This document shows, one piece after another, positions 1 to 10,988 of a stretch of DNA of 64,000 bases. The translations under genes were made by a program, and so were the position numbers. This stretch comes from Zelopaecilomyces penicillatus (Eukaryota > Ascomycota > Sordariomycetes > Hypocreales > Pseudodiploosporaceae), in the NCBI GenBank assembly GCA_005765155.1, contig VCCP01000002.1:4960001-5024000 (forward strand), written 5' to 3'. Positions within the stretch are counted from its first letter, which is position 1. Every line of letters begins with the position of its first letter. Below the pieces are notes generated by a model. It saw only the letters and a program-made list of their open reading frames with translations. It searched no databases and was not told the origin of the DNA.

Positions 1-1
1 T

Positions 2-1960
2 GCTCCAGAGGGCACCATCGGCCTCAGCCCATTTCTAGCTGATGCTCTCGCCATCAAACAAGGGGATTCTGTGGTTTCATCAGATGGGGGTGTTAATAAC
101 CCTGTAGATTTCACAGAATCGCAATTGCCATCAGCACCAGCTCAGATAGCAATTAAGACAGTGCAGTTGTCCAAAGGCACTTATGTGAGGCTACGCCCAC
201 TCGAAGCAGGGTACGATCCGGATGATTGGAAGCATCTGCTCGAGCGACAACTCCGAAATAATTTCACCTCATTGACAAAAAATGCTGTGCTATCGGTTCA
301 AGGTGTACATGGCGAAGAATTCAGACTGTTGGTTGACGAGTTTGCCCCTGTTGGAGATGGCATCTGCGTGGTAGACACCGATTTGGAGGTAGACATCGAA
401 GCTCTCAACGAAGAACAGGCGAGAGAGACGATGCGCCAGATGATATCAAAGGAAAAGTCAACTTCTGATTCTGGCAGCTCCAAAGGCGGCGAATTGGATA
501 TCTGGAAGGACATTGAAGGACATGTAGCACCAGGGCGATACGTCGACTACACTCTGCCATCATGGGATCGTTCACAGAGCCTGACGATAACTTTGAGTGG
601 CATTTCGGAAGAGGCCGAGCTCGACTTGTTCGTCACGCCAAAATCCCGACAACAGAGATCGCTTCCTCGAGACAGCTTGCATGTCTTTGGCGACTTTTCT
701 CCTGTTACGAACGGACGCAAGAGCATCACAGTATCCCCAACAAATGTAGAACTTGAGGGAGCAGAGAGTATTCTAATATCGGTTCATGGCTATCAAGGTC
801 CTGCAACAGCCGGACAGTCGGTATCATCGTTCACATATAATATTCGAGCCCAAGCCACCGCCGCCAGAGGTACTGCGGACGAGTCGATTGAATTAGACGA
901 CCCAGAGCATTCTGCAGACGAAGAACAATGCAGAAATTGTCACCAATGGGTTCCAAAGCGAACAATAGTCCTGCACGAAAACTTTTGCCGAAGAAACAAC
1001 ATACTTTGCACTCTCTGTCAATCTGTATTCAAGAAAGACTCAGTAGAGTGGGAGAGCCACTGGCATTGTGATCATGACAATGCCTATGGCAGTTCCACCT
1101 CTAGCAAGGCAAAACATGACCAAGTTTTTCATACGGATCGCAGTTGTCCATCATGCGAGTTTTCGACAAACTCACTATCGGACCTAGCACGACACCGAGC
1201 GAGTGTCTGCCCTGGAAAAATAATACTCTGTAGATTCTGTCACCTTGAAGTGCCTCAAGAAGGCGATCCTTTCAACCCGGCCCCAGAGGTCGTGCTATCC
1301 GGAATGACAGCCCACGAGCTAGCGGATGGGGCTAGAACGACGGAATGCCATCTCTGCAATAAGATAATTCGCCTGCGAGATATGGAAACTCACCTGAAGC
1401 ATCACGAACTCGACAAGGTCAATCGATCAAAACCCCTGATTTGCCAAAACGTGAACTGTGGGCGGACGTTGTATGGTGTCGGCCCAAGGGGCCAGATTAA
1501 GACGGGGGCAACCCAAGATGAAGGAACAGGCAACAGCATCGGTCTATGCTCAATGTGTTTCGGACCGTTATACGTGAGCATGCATGATCCTGAGGGGAAA
1601 GCTCTTCGGAGAAGAATCGAAAGGAAATATCTTGGTCAAATGATGACGGGATGCGGCAAATCTCATTGTGCCAACGAATGGTGTAAAACAGGAAGGGCCA
1701 ACGCGAACCTGGATCCCAAGGGGTCGTCAGCACAAGCGGTGCTGCCCATGGTCAAACCGCTGCTCATAGAGGCACTGAGCGATCAAGAGCCCAAATACTT
1801 TTGTGCGGATGAAGCTACACAGACGAGGCGGAAGCTTGCAGAAATGGTGGCAGCTGAGAGGGCATGGGACATTGAATGGTGTGTGGCAGCTGCTGAAGCA
1901 GAAAAGGGCAATTTAGACAAGATGAGGGATTGGTTGCATGCTTGGGCACCCAATGTTTGA
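2..1960 (+). CDS. UFD1-domain zinc-finger protein, 5' truncated by the window edge
   Basis: The frame is open from base 2 to the TGA at 1958-1960, about 652 residues, so the true start lies outside the window. The first ~140 residues match the UFD1 double-psi barrel region (EGTIGLSPFLA, then YVRLRPLEAGY near residue 60), the fold that binds ubiquitin chains and Cdc48/p97 in protein degradation. The middle holds a beta-rich segment. From about residue 300 there is a run of CxxC/HxxxC pairs (CRNCHQWVPKR, CTLCQSVF, CPSCEF, CRFCHLEVP, CHLCNKIIRL) typical of TRAF/XIAP-associated-type zinc fingers. Classical Ufd1 is much shorter and lacks this tail, so this is the longer filamentous-fungal UFD1-like protein rather than the Npl4 partner itself. 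No intron is needed in the visible part. Family is clear; the exact role is inferred. Confidence 0.85.
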   Translation, partial: APEGTIGLSPFLADALAIKQGDSVVSSDGGVNNPVDFTESQLPSAPAQIAIKTVQLSKGTYVRLRPLEAGYDPDDWKHLLERQLRNNFTSLTKNAVLSVQGVHGEEFRLLVDEFAPVGDGICVVDTDLEVDIEALNEEQARETMRQMISKEKSTSDSGSSKGGELDIWKDIEGHVAPGRYVDYTLPSWDRSQSLTITLSGISEEAELDLFVTPKSRQQRSLPRDSLHVFGDFSPVTNGRKSITVSPTNVELEGAESILISVHGYQGPATAGQSVSSFTYNIRAQATAARGTADESIELDDPEHSADEEQCRNCHQWVPKRTIVLHENFCRRNNILCTLCQSVFKKDSVEWESHWHCDHDNAYGSSTSSKAKHDQVFHTDRSCPSCEFSTNSLSDLARHRASVCPGKIILCRFCHLEVPQEGDPFNPAPEVVLSGMTAHELADGARTTECHLCNKIIRLRDMETHLKHHELDKVNRSKPLICQNVNCGRTLYGVGPRGQIKTGATQDEGTGNSIGLCSMCFGPLYVSMHDPEGKALRRRIERKYLGQMMTGCGKSHCANEWCKTGRANANLDPKGSSAQAVLPMVKPLLIEALSDQEPKYFCADEATQTRRKLAEMVAAERAWDIEWCVAAAEAEKGNLDKMRDWLHAWAPNV

Positions 1961-4244
1961 TATACGAGATGGTTGGCATTGATAGGAGTGCTTGTACTGT
2001 AGCATTTAGAGTGGTTTTTAGATACCCGGATGGCCGTTTGCCTGCCAGGATTTTGATGATGCATAGATCGTTCAATAGAGACGATGCCATGAATTGATTG
2101 TTTAATATCTGTTGGCTTTCTCTAACTGGCTAATGCTTTCTGTTCGTATTTCTGTGTGTATGTGTATGCTATCTAGAAAGTTCCTATCTGTGACTAACAA
2201 CCCCTTACAGGACTTCATGCTCGTGCATTTCGGTCTCCGTCCGATGCGTGACGCGGCGGTTGGCACTAACATTTAATAAGACATGCACAATCAGGGTCAA
2301 AAGCGCACGGATAATGAGACCATGTTTATTTTCTCCTGATCCGTGTCGTAGTCCCATAAATCCGTCTGTCAGTTGTTCTGCAGTACTTCGGGACCAAGTA
2401 CTGATAATGAGTCTTTCCAGCGCAGTACAGAGTAGGGCAGAGAGAGAGAGACAGGCTTGGCAGGCTATTTATTCGATGATCTCATGGGGGGGCGAGAACA
2501 TCGAGAATTTAATATGAAGTATATTAAGTTTGACATAAATTGCATCAATAAATGTGTGTAGTACTAGGTAGTTGTTGATTTGGCACGTCGCATGGTTGCT
2601 ATATACCGTTCTATTAACACAAGGCCGACGGACAGCCGTGATCTTCAGGGACGTGTATTGATAACTTGTGGTTATCATACCCAACTTGCTTGTGTGTTGA
2701 TTCTCAGTCCATGCATTTTAGAGGAAAAGACAGAAATACAAAAGTAATGCGGAAATAATTGCAAGTTTCTTAGCTAGATCACGTTGCTAACTTACTTCTT
2801 TCAACTTTGGGACGAAGGTCTAGACTACCTTACCATCTTGGGTTGGGGCCACAGTGTGTTATGCAGGCTCATTCTCTACTCAGCTAATAGCGGCGGGCCT
2901 AGGCCCGGATCTCTCGGAGGAGGCCTTTGCAGAGAACAAACAAGCGAAGAGTCATGGATAAGTTGAAGCACCTGTAGTTTCTCATAAAGGTACTTGCTTG
3001 GAGAAATTCATTTCGTGTAGACTGTAATAATCATAGATAGCTGTTTATGTGCTGGAAACCTCTGCTTTTTTATGACCAGACCATATTTCATCACCCATCC
3101 CGTCTAGGCATGACATGGACATGGTCAAGGCCCGCGCAGCGCTATTGCTACCCGCCTGGGCAACAACAGAAGCTGCCACATGGGCCGGACTGGGAACCCA
3201 TCGATAGAATGTCGTTCCGTAGCGCCCCAATAGCGCCTCGCCCCGTGCGTCCTGAACGCGTCTGCTGCTGCGAGGTCCTAACCAAGCAGCTTCATAATTA
3301 AGTGATGGATCATCTCAAACTACAGGTTACCATCTCCCGGAGGAAGCCAAGTTACAGGCCGCCCCAGTCCAGCCCCAGTCCAGCCCCAGCAGTGCTAGCG
3401 CACCTAGAACAGCGAAAGCTCCTGGCACGGACAGCGCTGATAGGAACCCCCAGAGCCTAAAGCTCCCCAGAGTTACATCGCTAGTGTGTACCTCCCTTGG
3501 AACACTGGGTGGGTTCAGTGGGCAAGTGGGCTATCAGTGAACGTCAGTGGGGTGGGGGGGAGTTCTGCCCCGGTTCACCACCATCTCTACTGCCAAGTAC
3601 AGCACGCTCGCCGTCACCTTGTCTTGACCACCAACCTCAGCACCGACCAGCCTCTCAACCCCAGCATCGCTATCATCAACATATACCGCTTCTCCAGGTA
3701 GCCCCATCCTGGCAGCTGCTTCTACAAGCAACCAGCTCTATTCTAGCCATCATCTTCATTCTCGCTCATCAGCAGAAATCATCTATCTAGTTCCGCGTCT
3801 CTTGTCTGGCTTAACGCATACAACGCCTGTCGTTATCTCCTCGCGTCCACCCCGCCATATTGCCACATCCTCGAATGAACCGACAACCGACTTAGCCGAG
3901 ATTCCCAGGCGTCAGCATACGCCAGCGCATCAGGATTCAAGCACGACAGCGACATGAAATCCCTGATTATTCGAGCTGTCTGACTTGCGACTGATCAGCC
4001 TCGGGTGTCGCAGCCTATCTCGTACCACCATCAAATCAGCAAACACTTTCTGTGTCCCATCTCGGGTTTTGCTTCGCCCTATCACCGGGGGGCCTTGCTC
4101 AGAGGTCGAGCAACTGGACGAGAAGTCCGCTGGCCTTAATAGTCTTACAGGCTTCACCTATGATTGTTGGTGACGAAACATCAGTTATTCTACGACTCCG
4201 CGGCTTCCTACCATACTCCTGCCCTTGCGGCGCAAACATTTACA
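1961..4244. other. Intergenic region and presumed sip5 5' leader, no gene seen
   Basis: No open frame here has codon structure or motifs of a gene. It holds a perfect 14-bp palindrome at 2894-2907, an 11-bp tandem repeat at 3361-3391, and a pyrimidine-rich stretch from about 3580 to 4240 that reads like the long CT-rich 5' leader common upstream of fungal genes. Short upstream ORFs occur in the leader. Confidence 0.6.
3361..3391. repeat. 11-bp tandem repeat (GCCCCAGTCCA), about 2.8 copies
   Basis: Two exact copies at 3361-3371 and 3372-3382 are followed by a partial copy ending near 3391. It lies in the non-coding region upstream of sip5 and no function is evident. Confidence 0.85.
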
Positions 4245-6885
4245 ATGGGTAATTCAAATACAAAAGAGTCCCGTCAAATCGACTACCCTGATGGTATGTC
4301 TGATGGCAGAGATCGCCGCGGCGACTACGGTGATATTTCTGGTCGAACCTTGGTTGGGGAGTTGGGGTCTCGACCACGTAACCGCATGAGCAGGGGAGAT
4401 TTAGGCTTTCTTGGACTCGGCGGCAACTCTATTCGGGACAGAGATCAGCAAGATGTACCTTTTCAACATCGCGAGACGAGAGCAGAGAGAGATGCCCGAA
4501 GATTGGAGCGCGAGCGGGCTCTTCGAGCGAGGGAACGAGAACGTAGCATTCAAGAGGAGCATGTAGATGGAGGCTATCTTGTAACGTTAGGGACATATAC
4601 GGGGACGGAAGATTTCAGCAAGCCCGTGGTGAGGCAGCTGCAGGTGATTATTTCCCTAGCAAAGCAACTGCGTCGATCTTATCTGACTTGGCAACTAGAT
4701 TGAGAGAAAATTGGCGCCCTTCTGGCGTGGCCTAAACGATTGGTCATCTAGCTGGGCTGAACATCAACTTGTGGCTGCAGCGCGCGGGCTTGCTATTCCC
4801 GCTGCCGACGATCCGCCTGACCCGGATTTGATTCCGAGCCCGCTTCCACCAACCGATATCTCCAGCCAAAATCTGAACAGTTTAACAGTGGCGATGGGGC
4901 CCAGAACCCTCTCAGCCGCCTCAGATCGAAGCGGTTCTGGTGTTGGTACCGGCTTATCTTCTCCAGCCAGTCCTGGGCCTACAAAGACCTCATCAAGAAA
5001 GCCTCGGACGAAGGCACTTGCGGCAGCTCTTAGCATCAGCTCTCGAAATGCCTCTTCCGTCGACCTCACACCGAAGGAAGTTGCTCTACCTCACGATCCA
5101 TTCGTAAATGGCCAGCCGATGGAGGCATTCCTCTACAAGGACGCCACCGAATGCCCGATTTGCTTTTTGACATACCCCCCTTACCTCAACCGCACCAGGT
5201 GCTGCGACCAGTCCATATGCAGTGAATGTTTTGTTCAGATCAAGCGTGCTGACCCTCACCTTCCTGAACATCATCCTGATGGTCAAGCAAGGGATCCAAC
5301 TCAGGGGCTTACGCCCGAAGACCCGCCTGAAATGCTGACTTCCGAACCCTCATGCTGTCCCTACTGTCAGCAGCCCGAGTTTGGCGTCACTTACGATCCT
5401 CCGCCTTTCCGACGCGGTTTTGTGTTTTCGTCATCCTCTTCTCACCTTGCCTCCGGCACCGCAATGTCGTCCCAAAGCTCCCTTCACTCGACATTATCGC
5501 CTACCTCAGCCAATCAACCTGGACGTCGACGTGGCCATAGTCTGTCTGCGAACGCGCCCAATGTGATCACTACTGATCGCGTACGCCCGGATTGGTCGAC
5601 GAAGTTGAATACTGCACGTGCACATCAGGCTCGTCGTGCAGCAGCCGCGACCGCTCTCCACACAGCCGCATTTCTAATGGGTGGAAACGAAACAAGACCG
5701 AGAATTCGCAGTAGTCGATTTGGTAGAAGAAATACCGGAAACAGTAGTGGCGGTGCAAATACACCCGGTGCTGGACAAAGTAGTGCTGCAACTGATGCAG
5801 GAGAGAGACAAGAAGTTGCAGAGAGGGACCCTAACGTGAATCCGGATGGAAGTCGACGGACTCGAATGGACGAACTTGAGGATATGATGTTCATGGAAGC
5901 AGTTCGACTTTCTCTTGCGGCTGAAGAGGACCGCAAGCGCAAAGTAGAAAAGGCCCTCCGCAAAGAAGCGAAGAAGCAAGAACAAGCAGAACGCAAGGCA
6001 TTAAAAAAGCAGGCCAAGGACCCATATGGTGGAGCTGTGAGTGGTGCTAGTGGAAGTAGCCTCTCGTTGGGCCTAGGACGCAGACGGGGAAACAGTGCGA
6101 CTAGCAACCTCAGAATGGAATCGAGTGTCCAGGGAGCATCACAGCCATTAAAGGACGACGAGACGCCGGCTGCAGAGGCAGAGAGAAAGAGGAATAACGT
6201 TGACGGCAAGGGCAAAGCCATTGACCGCGGGCATCAGGAAGTGGTAGCGGAGTCAAGCTCTCAAGCCTGCTCTCTTCCCATTCCCACAGGAAGCAGTCGA
6301 GGTGGCTCACATCTGAGGCAAATGAGCAATGCGTCTTCGATAGGATCGTCGTTGATGGATAGTCCATTTGGCAGCTACACTGGCCAGGGACCTACGTTGC
6401 CCGATGGAATGAACCCAACAGGAGCCGTACTTGGTACCGGATCTCGGAGCGATGAAGCTGACCGTGACGCGGGGACTGAGCCTATGTTCAATTTTCGGAG
6501 TCTAGCAGAGCTGGTCGGTGTCAATCTTGATGATGGATCAACAAGACAAGACGAAGATGGAGGAATTTACGATGCTAGCAGTAACTCTAAAGATTCCTCG
6601 GGACGACCCCTTTCCCAAGTCAAAGAAGATGAGAAAGCAGAGGCAGAAGCAGAGCACATAGAGGAACACACTGTAAGAACTGTATCCTTGAGTACAGACC
6701 TGCTACTGTCAGAGGCTACCCAGCACGAGGATCAGGATGCTGGAAATCAACATGGTCTCCGGGTTCCCTCCCCGAGAGTGACTATCACGCCTGGAACGCC
6801 TGAACCTTTGGAGCATGCCTCCACAGAAGCTAAGCAACTCGGCCAGTCGAGCATAACGGAGCACACAACTCAGGTCACACACTGA
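4245..6885 (+). CDS. sip5: SIP5-like RING-type protein
   Basis: Two exons, 4245-4643 and 4699-6885, give 861 residues. The 55-nt intron runs from GTGATT to an AACTAG acceptor with a CTGAC branch site, and both exons are phase 0. The start begins MGNSNTKESRQ, a possible N-myristoylation Gly2. A charged Arg/Glu-rich helix follows, then a SIP5-type block around PFWRGLNDW. A RING-like zinc site starts near residue 284 (ECPICFLTYPP, then CCDQSICSECF), with a second cysteine pair later (CCPYCQQPEFG). The long C-terminal half is low in complexity (Ser/Gly/Arg/Glu) with an acidic stretch and a lysine-rich coiled segment (RKRKVEKALRKEAKKQEQ). Yeast Sip5 interacts with Snf1 kinase and the Reg1 phosphatase subunit; filamentous homologs are annotated as SIP5. 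Its ubiquitin-ligase activity is inferred only from the fold. Confidence 0.85.
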
Positions 6886-7550
6886 TTAGAGAAACACTTG
6901 CTCTACTATGTCCACACATTTACAGATCTGGATTTGATCAAATTGATGTTGTTGTTGATCGTGACAAGAGAGACGAAGAAAAATTTGGAGGAAATGATTA
7001 AGTGGTCAATGAATTGGAATGATGGCTCAGAATTGACCGCATGGATCTTCTACGTGCGGTAGCGTTTTTTTTTATCCCTTCTCCATTTCTTTTTTGTGGC
7101 GGTCATGCTTATCATGAAGGAAGCCGTGTATCAAAACATTATTATATTACGGAGTCCAAAGCGACTGTTAGAATTTGAATACATGGCATGCTATACGTGA
7201 TTCACGTCTCCTTCGGTATTTATGTATGAGCTATAGCACTTTATTCAATACGGGAACATATAAGCAAGCCTTTAGGTAACATTACTCTTTAAGAACTGGA
7301 TTTGGCTTATAAGTTGGAATATTGACGCCATACTATTTACTACGAACTATATCATTCTTTACCGCTGTCACTCTAACAGAGTTCTTAACAAAGAATAGGT
7401 ACTGTAATATTGACTTTTGAACGATCCATGTTTCAATTTGGATACCTTTTCCTTTATGAGTGAGCAATATAGTCTCACAATCGCACTGAGGGCTATAGAC
7501 TCGGGAAGAAATATCTATCTTCTGCAGTACTATTACTTCAATATTAAACC
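6886..7550. other. Convergent 3' regions of sip5 and the GCIP-family gene
   Basis: This 665-bp spacer separates two genes transcribed toward each other. It becomes AT-rich from about 7120 onward. I see no coding signal or RNA gene; it most likely holds the two polyadenylation regions. Confidence 0.6.
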
Positions 7551-8744
7551 TTAGTCCTTTTTTATCTCTGCCTGGAATTTTTTAGTCCATTCTGTAAACT
7601 CGTCCTGTCCACCATCCCAAGTTGCACTCAGCAGCTCACTGGCCGCAAACGCATCAAGAAAACACAGGTCCATAGCGTTGTCGATTTCATCGGGTCGGAG
7701 ATCGTAAAACGCGCATGCTAGATCTTCAAACCGGTAGGGCAGACTGTGAAGAACGTCGGCGATTTCATCTAACCGCTGCGGGATATTGCTTGCAGTAGTG
7801 TCGGTTCCGTTGGTGGTGGTAGTGGTGGTAATTGGGAAGCTGGGTAGTTTTCGGATGCGACGTTTGGATATGGCTTGGTAGAGGAGGATGACGAGGCGTA
7901 GACGTTTGAGGGAGGTTTCGAGACGGGGGCGTATTTGGTCCGGATCGGAGTGAGGGATTGGCTGGTGCCAGCTCATGAGGTTGTCGAGCATGTTCTGGGT
8001 TGCGACATGGTTTGACCCATTCTGATCTGCTAAATCATCCGCCTCACCGTTTTGGCTGGAGGCATCGTCATCCTCGTCGTTTTCGTTTTCATCCTCGTTT
8101 GGTTCCTCCTCACCCCATTCCTTCATTTCCTCCATAACGTCGTTGAGCGTTTCCCTCCATCCCTCCACCTTTCGCGCAAAAAGTCCCCCAACACTCGTAT
8201 TGGCCAATTTGACCAGACTATCGCAACGTAACCACAAAGTCCCCGTCAAGGCCAAGCTTCCCCTACCACTCTCCTTATCGAACCCTGATAAAATCTTTCC
8301 ATCTTTAGGAATCTTCTCCAACAGAGCATATATATCGGAGAGCATTAAATGGCACACCCAGGCTAGTTCTCGCCGAAAGACAACCGTGTAGAGACTGGGG
8401 TCGCAGGCCTGCACGCAAGCCGCGAGGGCAGGTATGGGCCCGGCGATGAGTTCGCGGACAACAGTGGAGATGGCGCTGGGCGTGAAAGGTTCATTTATGA
8501 TGAGGAGTGAAATCTTTGTGGCGTGAGCCTTGACTAGGCTGGCCGAGTCACTGGCGAGGGATAGGGCGTCAAGGGAGGTTGTTGAAGTTGATGAGGTTGG
8601 CGTTGGTGCTGTTGCGGGAGAGGTTGCCTCCGGATTTTGTTGAATCTCAGTGAGAACATCCTGGAGTTGCTTTACAAGCGTCCCAGCTGTTTGAACAAGA
8701 GTCTCTAAATTTTTGAGGGTGGCAGCGTCCGCGAGGGGCGGCAT
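7551..8744 (-). CDS. GCIP/cyclin-D1-binding-protein-like (Grap2- and cyclin-D-interacting family)
   Basis: A single exon of 397 residues runs from ATG at 8744 to TAA at 7551-7553. The frame extends five codons upstream only through a TTG, so the first ATG (MPPLADAATLKNLETL) is chosen. The protein is alpha-helical. It has an N-terminal heptad-like helix, a Ser/Thr/Pro linker near residues 45-65, a helical core (LLIINEPFTPSAISTVV, RELAWVCHLMLSDIYALL), a strongly acidic insert (Glu/Asp/Asn run) and a C-terminal helical part (DEIDNAMDLCFLDAFA). This arrangement matches the fungal relatives of human CCNDBP1/GCIP, a helical protein that binds cyclin D and bHLH factors; the fungal function is not established. 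It is divergent from gtb1 across 414 bp. Confidence 0.72.
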   Translation of the reverse strand: MPPLADAATLKNLETLVQTAGTLVKQLQDVLTEIQQNPEATSPATAPTPTSSTSTTSLDALSLASDSASLVKAHATKISLLIINEPFTPSAISTVVRELIAGPIPALAACVQACDPSLYTVVFRRELAWVCHLMLSDIYALLEKIPKDGKILSGFDKESGRGSLALTGTLWLRCDSLVKLANTSVGGLFARKVEGWRETLNDVMEEMKEWGEEEPNEDENENDEDDDASSQNGEADDLADQNGSNHVATQNMLDNLMSWHQPIPHSDPDQIRPRLETSLKRLRLVILLYQAISKRRIRKLPSFPITTTTTTNGTDTTASNIPQRLDEIADVLHSLPYRFEDLACAFYDLRPDEIDNAMDLCFLDAFAASELLSATWDGGQDEFTEWTKKFQAEIKKD

Positions 8745-9158
8745 CGTGGTGTTGTGCAAGATGTGGAACGGTAACGAATAAGGGATCAGTCGTTATTGAG
8801 AAAATATTGTTAGGCAACAATTGAAATTGTCCAAATCCGTTGGAAGCGCTTGTAGTCGTGTAGCTAGAGAAAGGCGAAATATAGAAACGCGATTGCAATT
8901 CTCAATGCAGCGTAATATGCATTTAATTTTGGAGGGGTAGCGATTTGGAGGTCAGAACATTTTTACTACCCCGCGATAGGAACCCTTGCCGATAGATAAG
9001 CTGGGAATAAGCATTGATGAGCCGAGCATTTGCCGACACAAGCAAGGAGCTCTCGAGTGTCAACCCCCTGCTGGAGCGACGTAGCCTGTAGGGCAGCCAG
9101 AGGAGCTTGGATTGTTAGCAAACCTCCTTCTAACATCGAATCGACTCCTCAGCTCACG
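8745..9158. promoter_or_regulatory. Divergent promoter between the GCIP-family gene and gtb1
   Basis: This 414-bp gap separates the two start codons of outward-facing genes, so it must carry both 5' leaders and promoters. No strong TATA box or known operator stands out. Confidence 0.6.
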
Positions 9159-10988
9159 ATGCAGCAGCCAAAGTCCTGGGTGCTGCTGAGCGCCATTCTC
9201 TCCACCACTGCGGTTGCTGCTGGCAGTTTGCCGCGTGGTGTTGGGCCAGAATGTGAGTAGTTGTCGTGTTGATCAACGCATTGATGCATCTCTCATCGGC
9301 CAATTGCTAACACCAACATGCAGTTGCTTCATTCTATGAAGGCAAGGATGAATTTTCTTGCATCAGCAACAGTGCCCTCAAGATTAGCCGAAGCCGCATC
9401 AACGACAACAGCTGCGACTGCCCAGATGGCTCAGATGAGCCTGGTACTGCTGCCTGTGCCTTTATCGACCCTCTTTCACCAGAACAGCCTCTTCCTGGCA
9501 CTGTCTCTGGCAATACGAACTCTTTGAATGCTCTTCCCGGGTTCTGGTGTGCCAACAAAGGCCACATTGGCACTTACATTCCCTTTTCCTTCGTCAACGA
9601 CGGTGTCTGCGACAGTGACCTCTGTTGTGATGGCACGGAAGAATATGGACGCGTTGGCGGTGTCAAGTGTCCCAATCGCTGCGCGGAGATTGGAAAGGAG
9701 TACAGGAGACTGGAGGAAGAACGACGAAACAAGATGGAGAGGGCTGGCAAGCAGCGAGGAGCTCTCACCAGAGAGGCACAGGAGCTTCGCAGACATGTGG
9801 AGCTTCGTTTAACCGAGCTCGAGGCTGTAATACAGACACTTGATGGAAAGAAGGTTGAGCTGCAGAAGAGACACGCCGAAGTCGAACGCGAAGACAGAGG
9901 CAAGGTGGTTCACGCGGAGGGCAGCGGTGGCAAGCTTGGCGTGCTAGTTGCTGTGGCAAAAAAGCGAGTGCAGGAACTGCGTGAGACGCTCGGCCAGGTG
10001 GTCGATGAGCGCGACGACCTGCGTGGCCGAGTAGAGGAGTTGGAGACACTTCTCAAGAAATTCAAGGAAGAGTATAATCCCAATTTCAACGATGAGGGTG
10101 TCAAGGCTGCGGTCAAGTCATTTGAAGATTACTCCGCTAGCGGACCAACTCCTGAGGATCAAATTCCCCAGTCTGAGATTATGGAAATCCTGAAGGAGGA
10201 TGACGAGACTAGCGGCGTAAACTGGAGCGCTTTTGACGACCTCGAGGGTGACGATACAGATATCCGTGAGTACAGATTGGAGCTCATATTGCAACCACAC
10301 CCTTTATTTGAGTTGACTCAACTGATTAAATCATCTAGTCTACAGTTTTGAGGCCTACCTCCCAGGTTTCCTTCGCAACATTCTCCATGAAAAGCTCGAT
10401 GGAGTCCGTCAATGGTTCGTTGATAACGGACTTCTTGCGGATACTGCCAAGGAAGGGACTGAATCTCGCCGCGTCAAGTCCGCTCGGGAAGCTTTGGAAG
10501 CTGCAGAGCGGGATCATCTAGAGAAGAGCAAGGAAATTGAACAGACAAAGGCAGATCTCGCCAAGGACTACGGCCCAGCAGATATCTTCCGCGCTCTCAA
10601 GGGCAAATGTGTTGACTTTGATGCTGGTGAATACACATACCAACACTGCTGGTACGACAAGACGTCACAGAACTCCAAGAAAGGCCACGGCAACACCAAC
10701 ATGGGCAACTTTGAGAAAATGGAGCGTGAAATGGCAGACGATGAGGAGAGACTCGATGGGAAGAGCCTGGGTAAGGGTCTCCGGATGGTTATGAAATTTG
10801 AGAACGGCCAAGGGTGCTGGAACGGCCCCAATAGGCGAACCGATGTCTGGCTGGGTTGTGCTGAGAAGGAGGAGATCTGGCGAGTGGCCGAAGCAGAGAA
10901 GTGCGTTTACAAAATGGAAGTTGGCACGCCGGCAGCCTGTGAAGTTGAGGAGGCGGTTGTGAGGCAGCTGGGCAAGGACGAGCTGTAA
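9159..10988 (+). CDS. gtb1: Glucosidase II beta subunit (PRKCSH/Gtb1)
   Basis: Three exons, 9159-9252, 9324-10265 and 10339-10988, give 561 residues. The introns (71 and 73 nt) have GTGAGT donors and CAG/TAG acceptors. The N terminus has a hydrophobic signal peptide (SWVLLSAILSTTAVAAG). The mature N-terminal region carries two LDL-receptor-A-like Cys/Asp calcium sites (CDCPDGSDEPG, then NDGVCDSDLCCDGTEEYG). A long charged coiled coil follows, then a C-terminal mannose-6-phosphate-receptor-homology domain from KGKCVDFDAGEY to the last cysteines. The protein ends in KDEL, an ER-retrieval signal. The beta subunit holds the catalytic alpha subunit in the ER and presents N-glycans for glucose trimming in the calnexin cycle. 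Domain order and length fit the family. Confidence 0.93.

Noticed and set aside
2894..2907. Perfect palindrome CGGGCCTAGGCCCG
   Set aside because: Real as a sequence, but far from any start codon and GC-rich palindromes of this size can arise by chance; no function claimed.
8143..8391. Plus-strand ORF within the GCIP-family gene
   Set aside because: Antisense shadow of the real minus-strand coding region.
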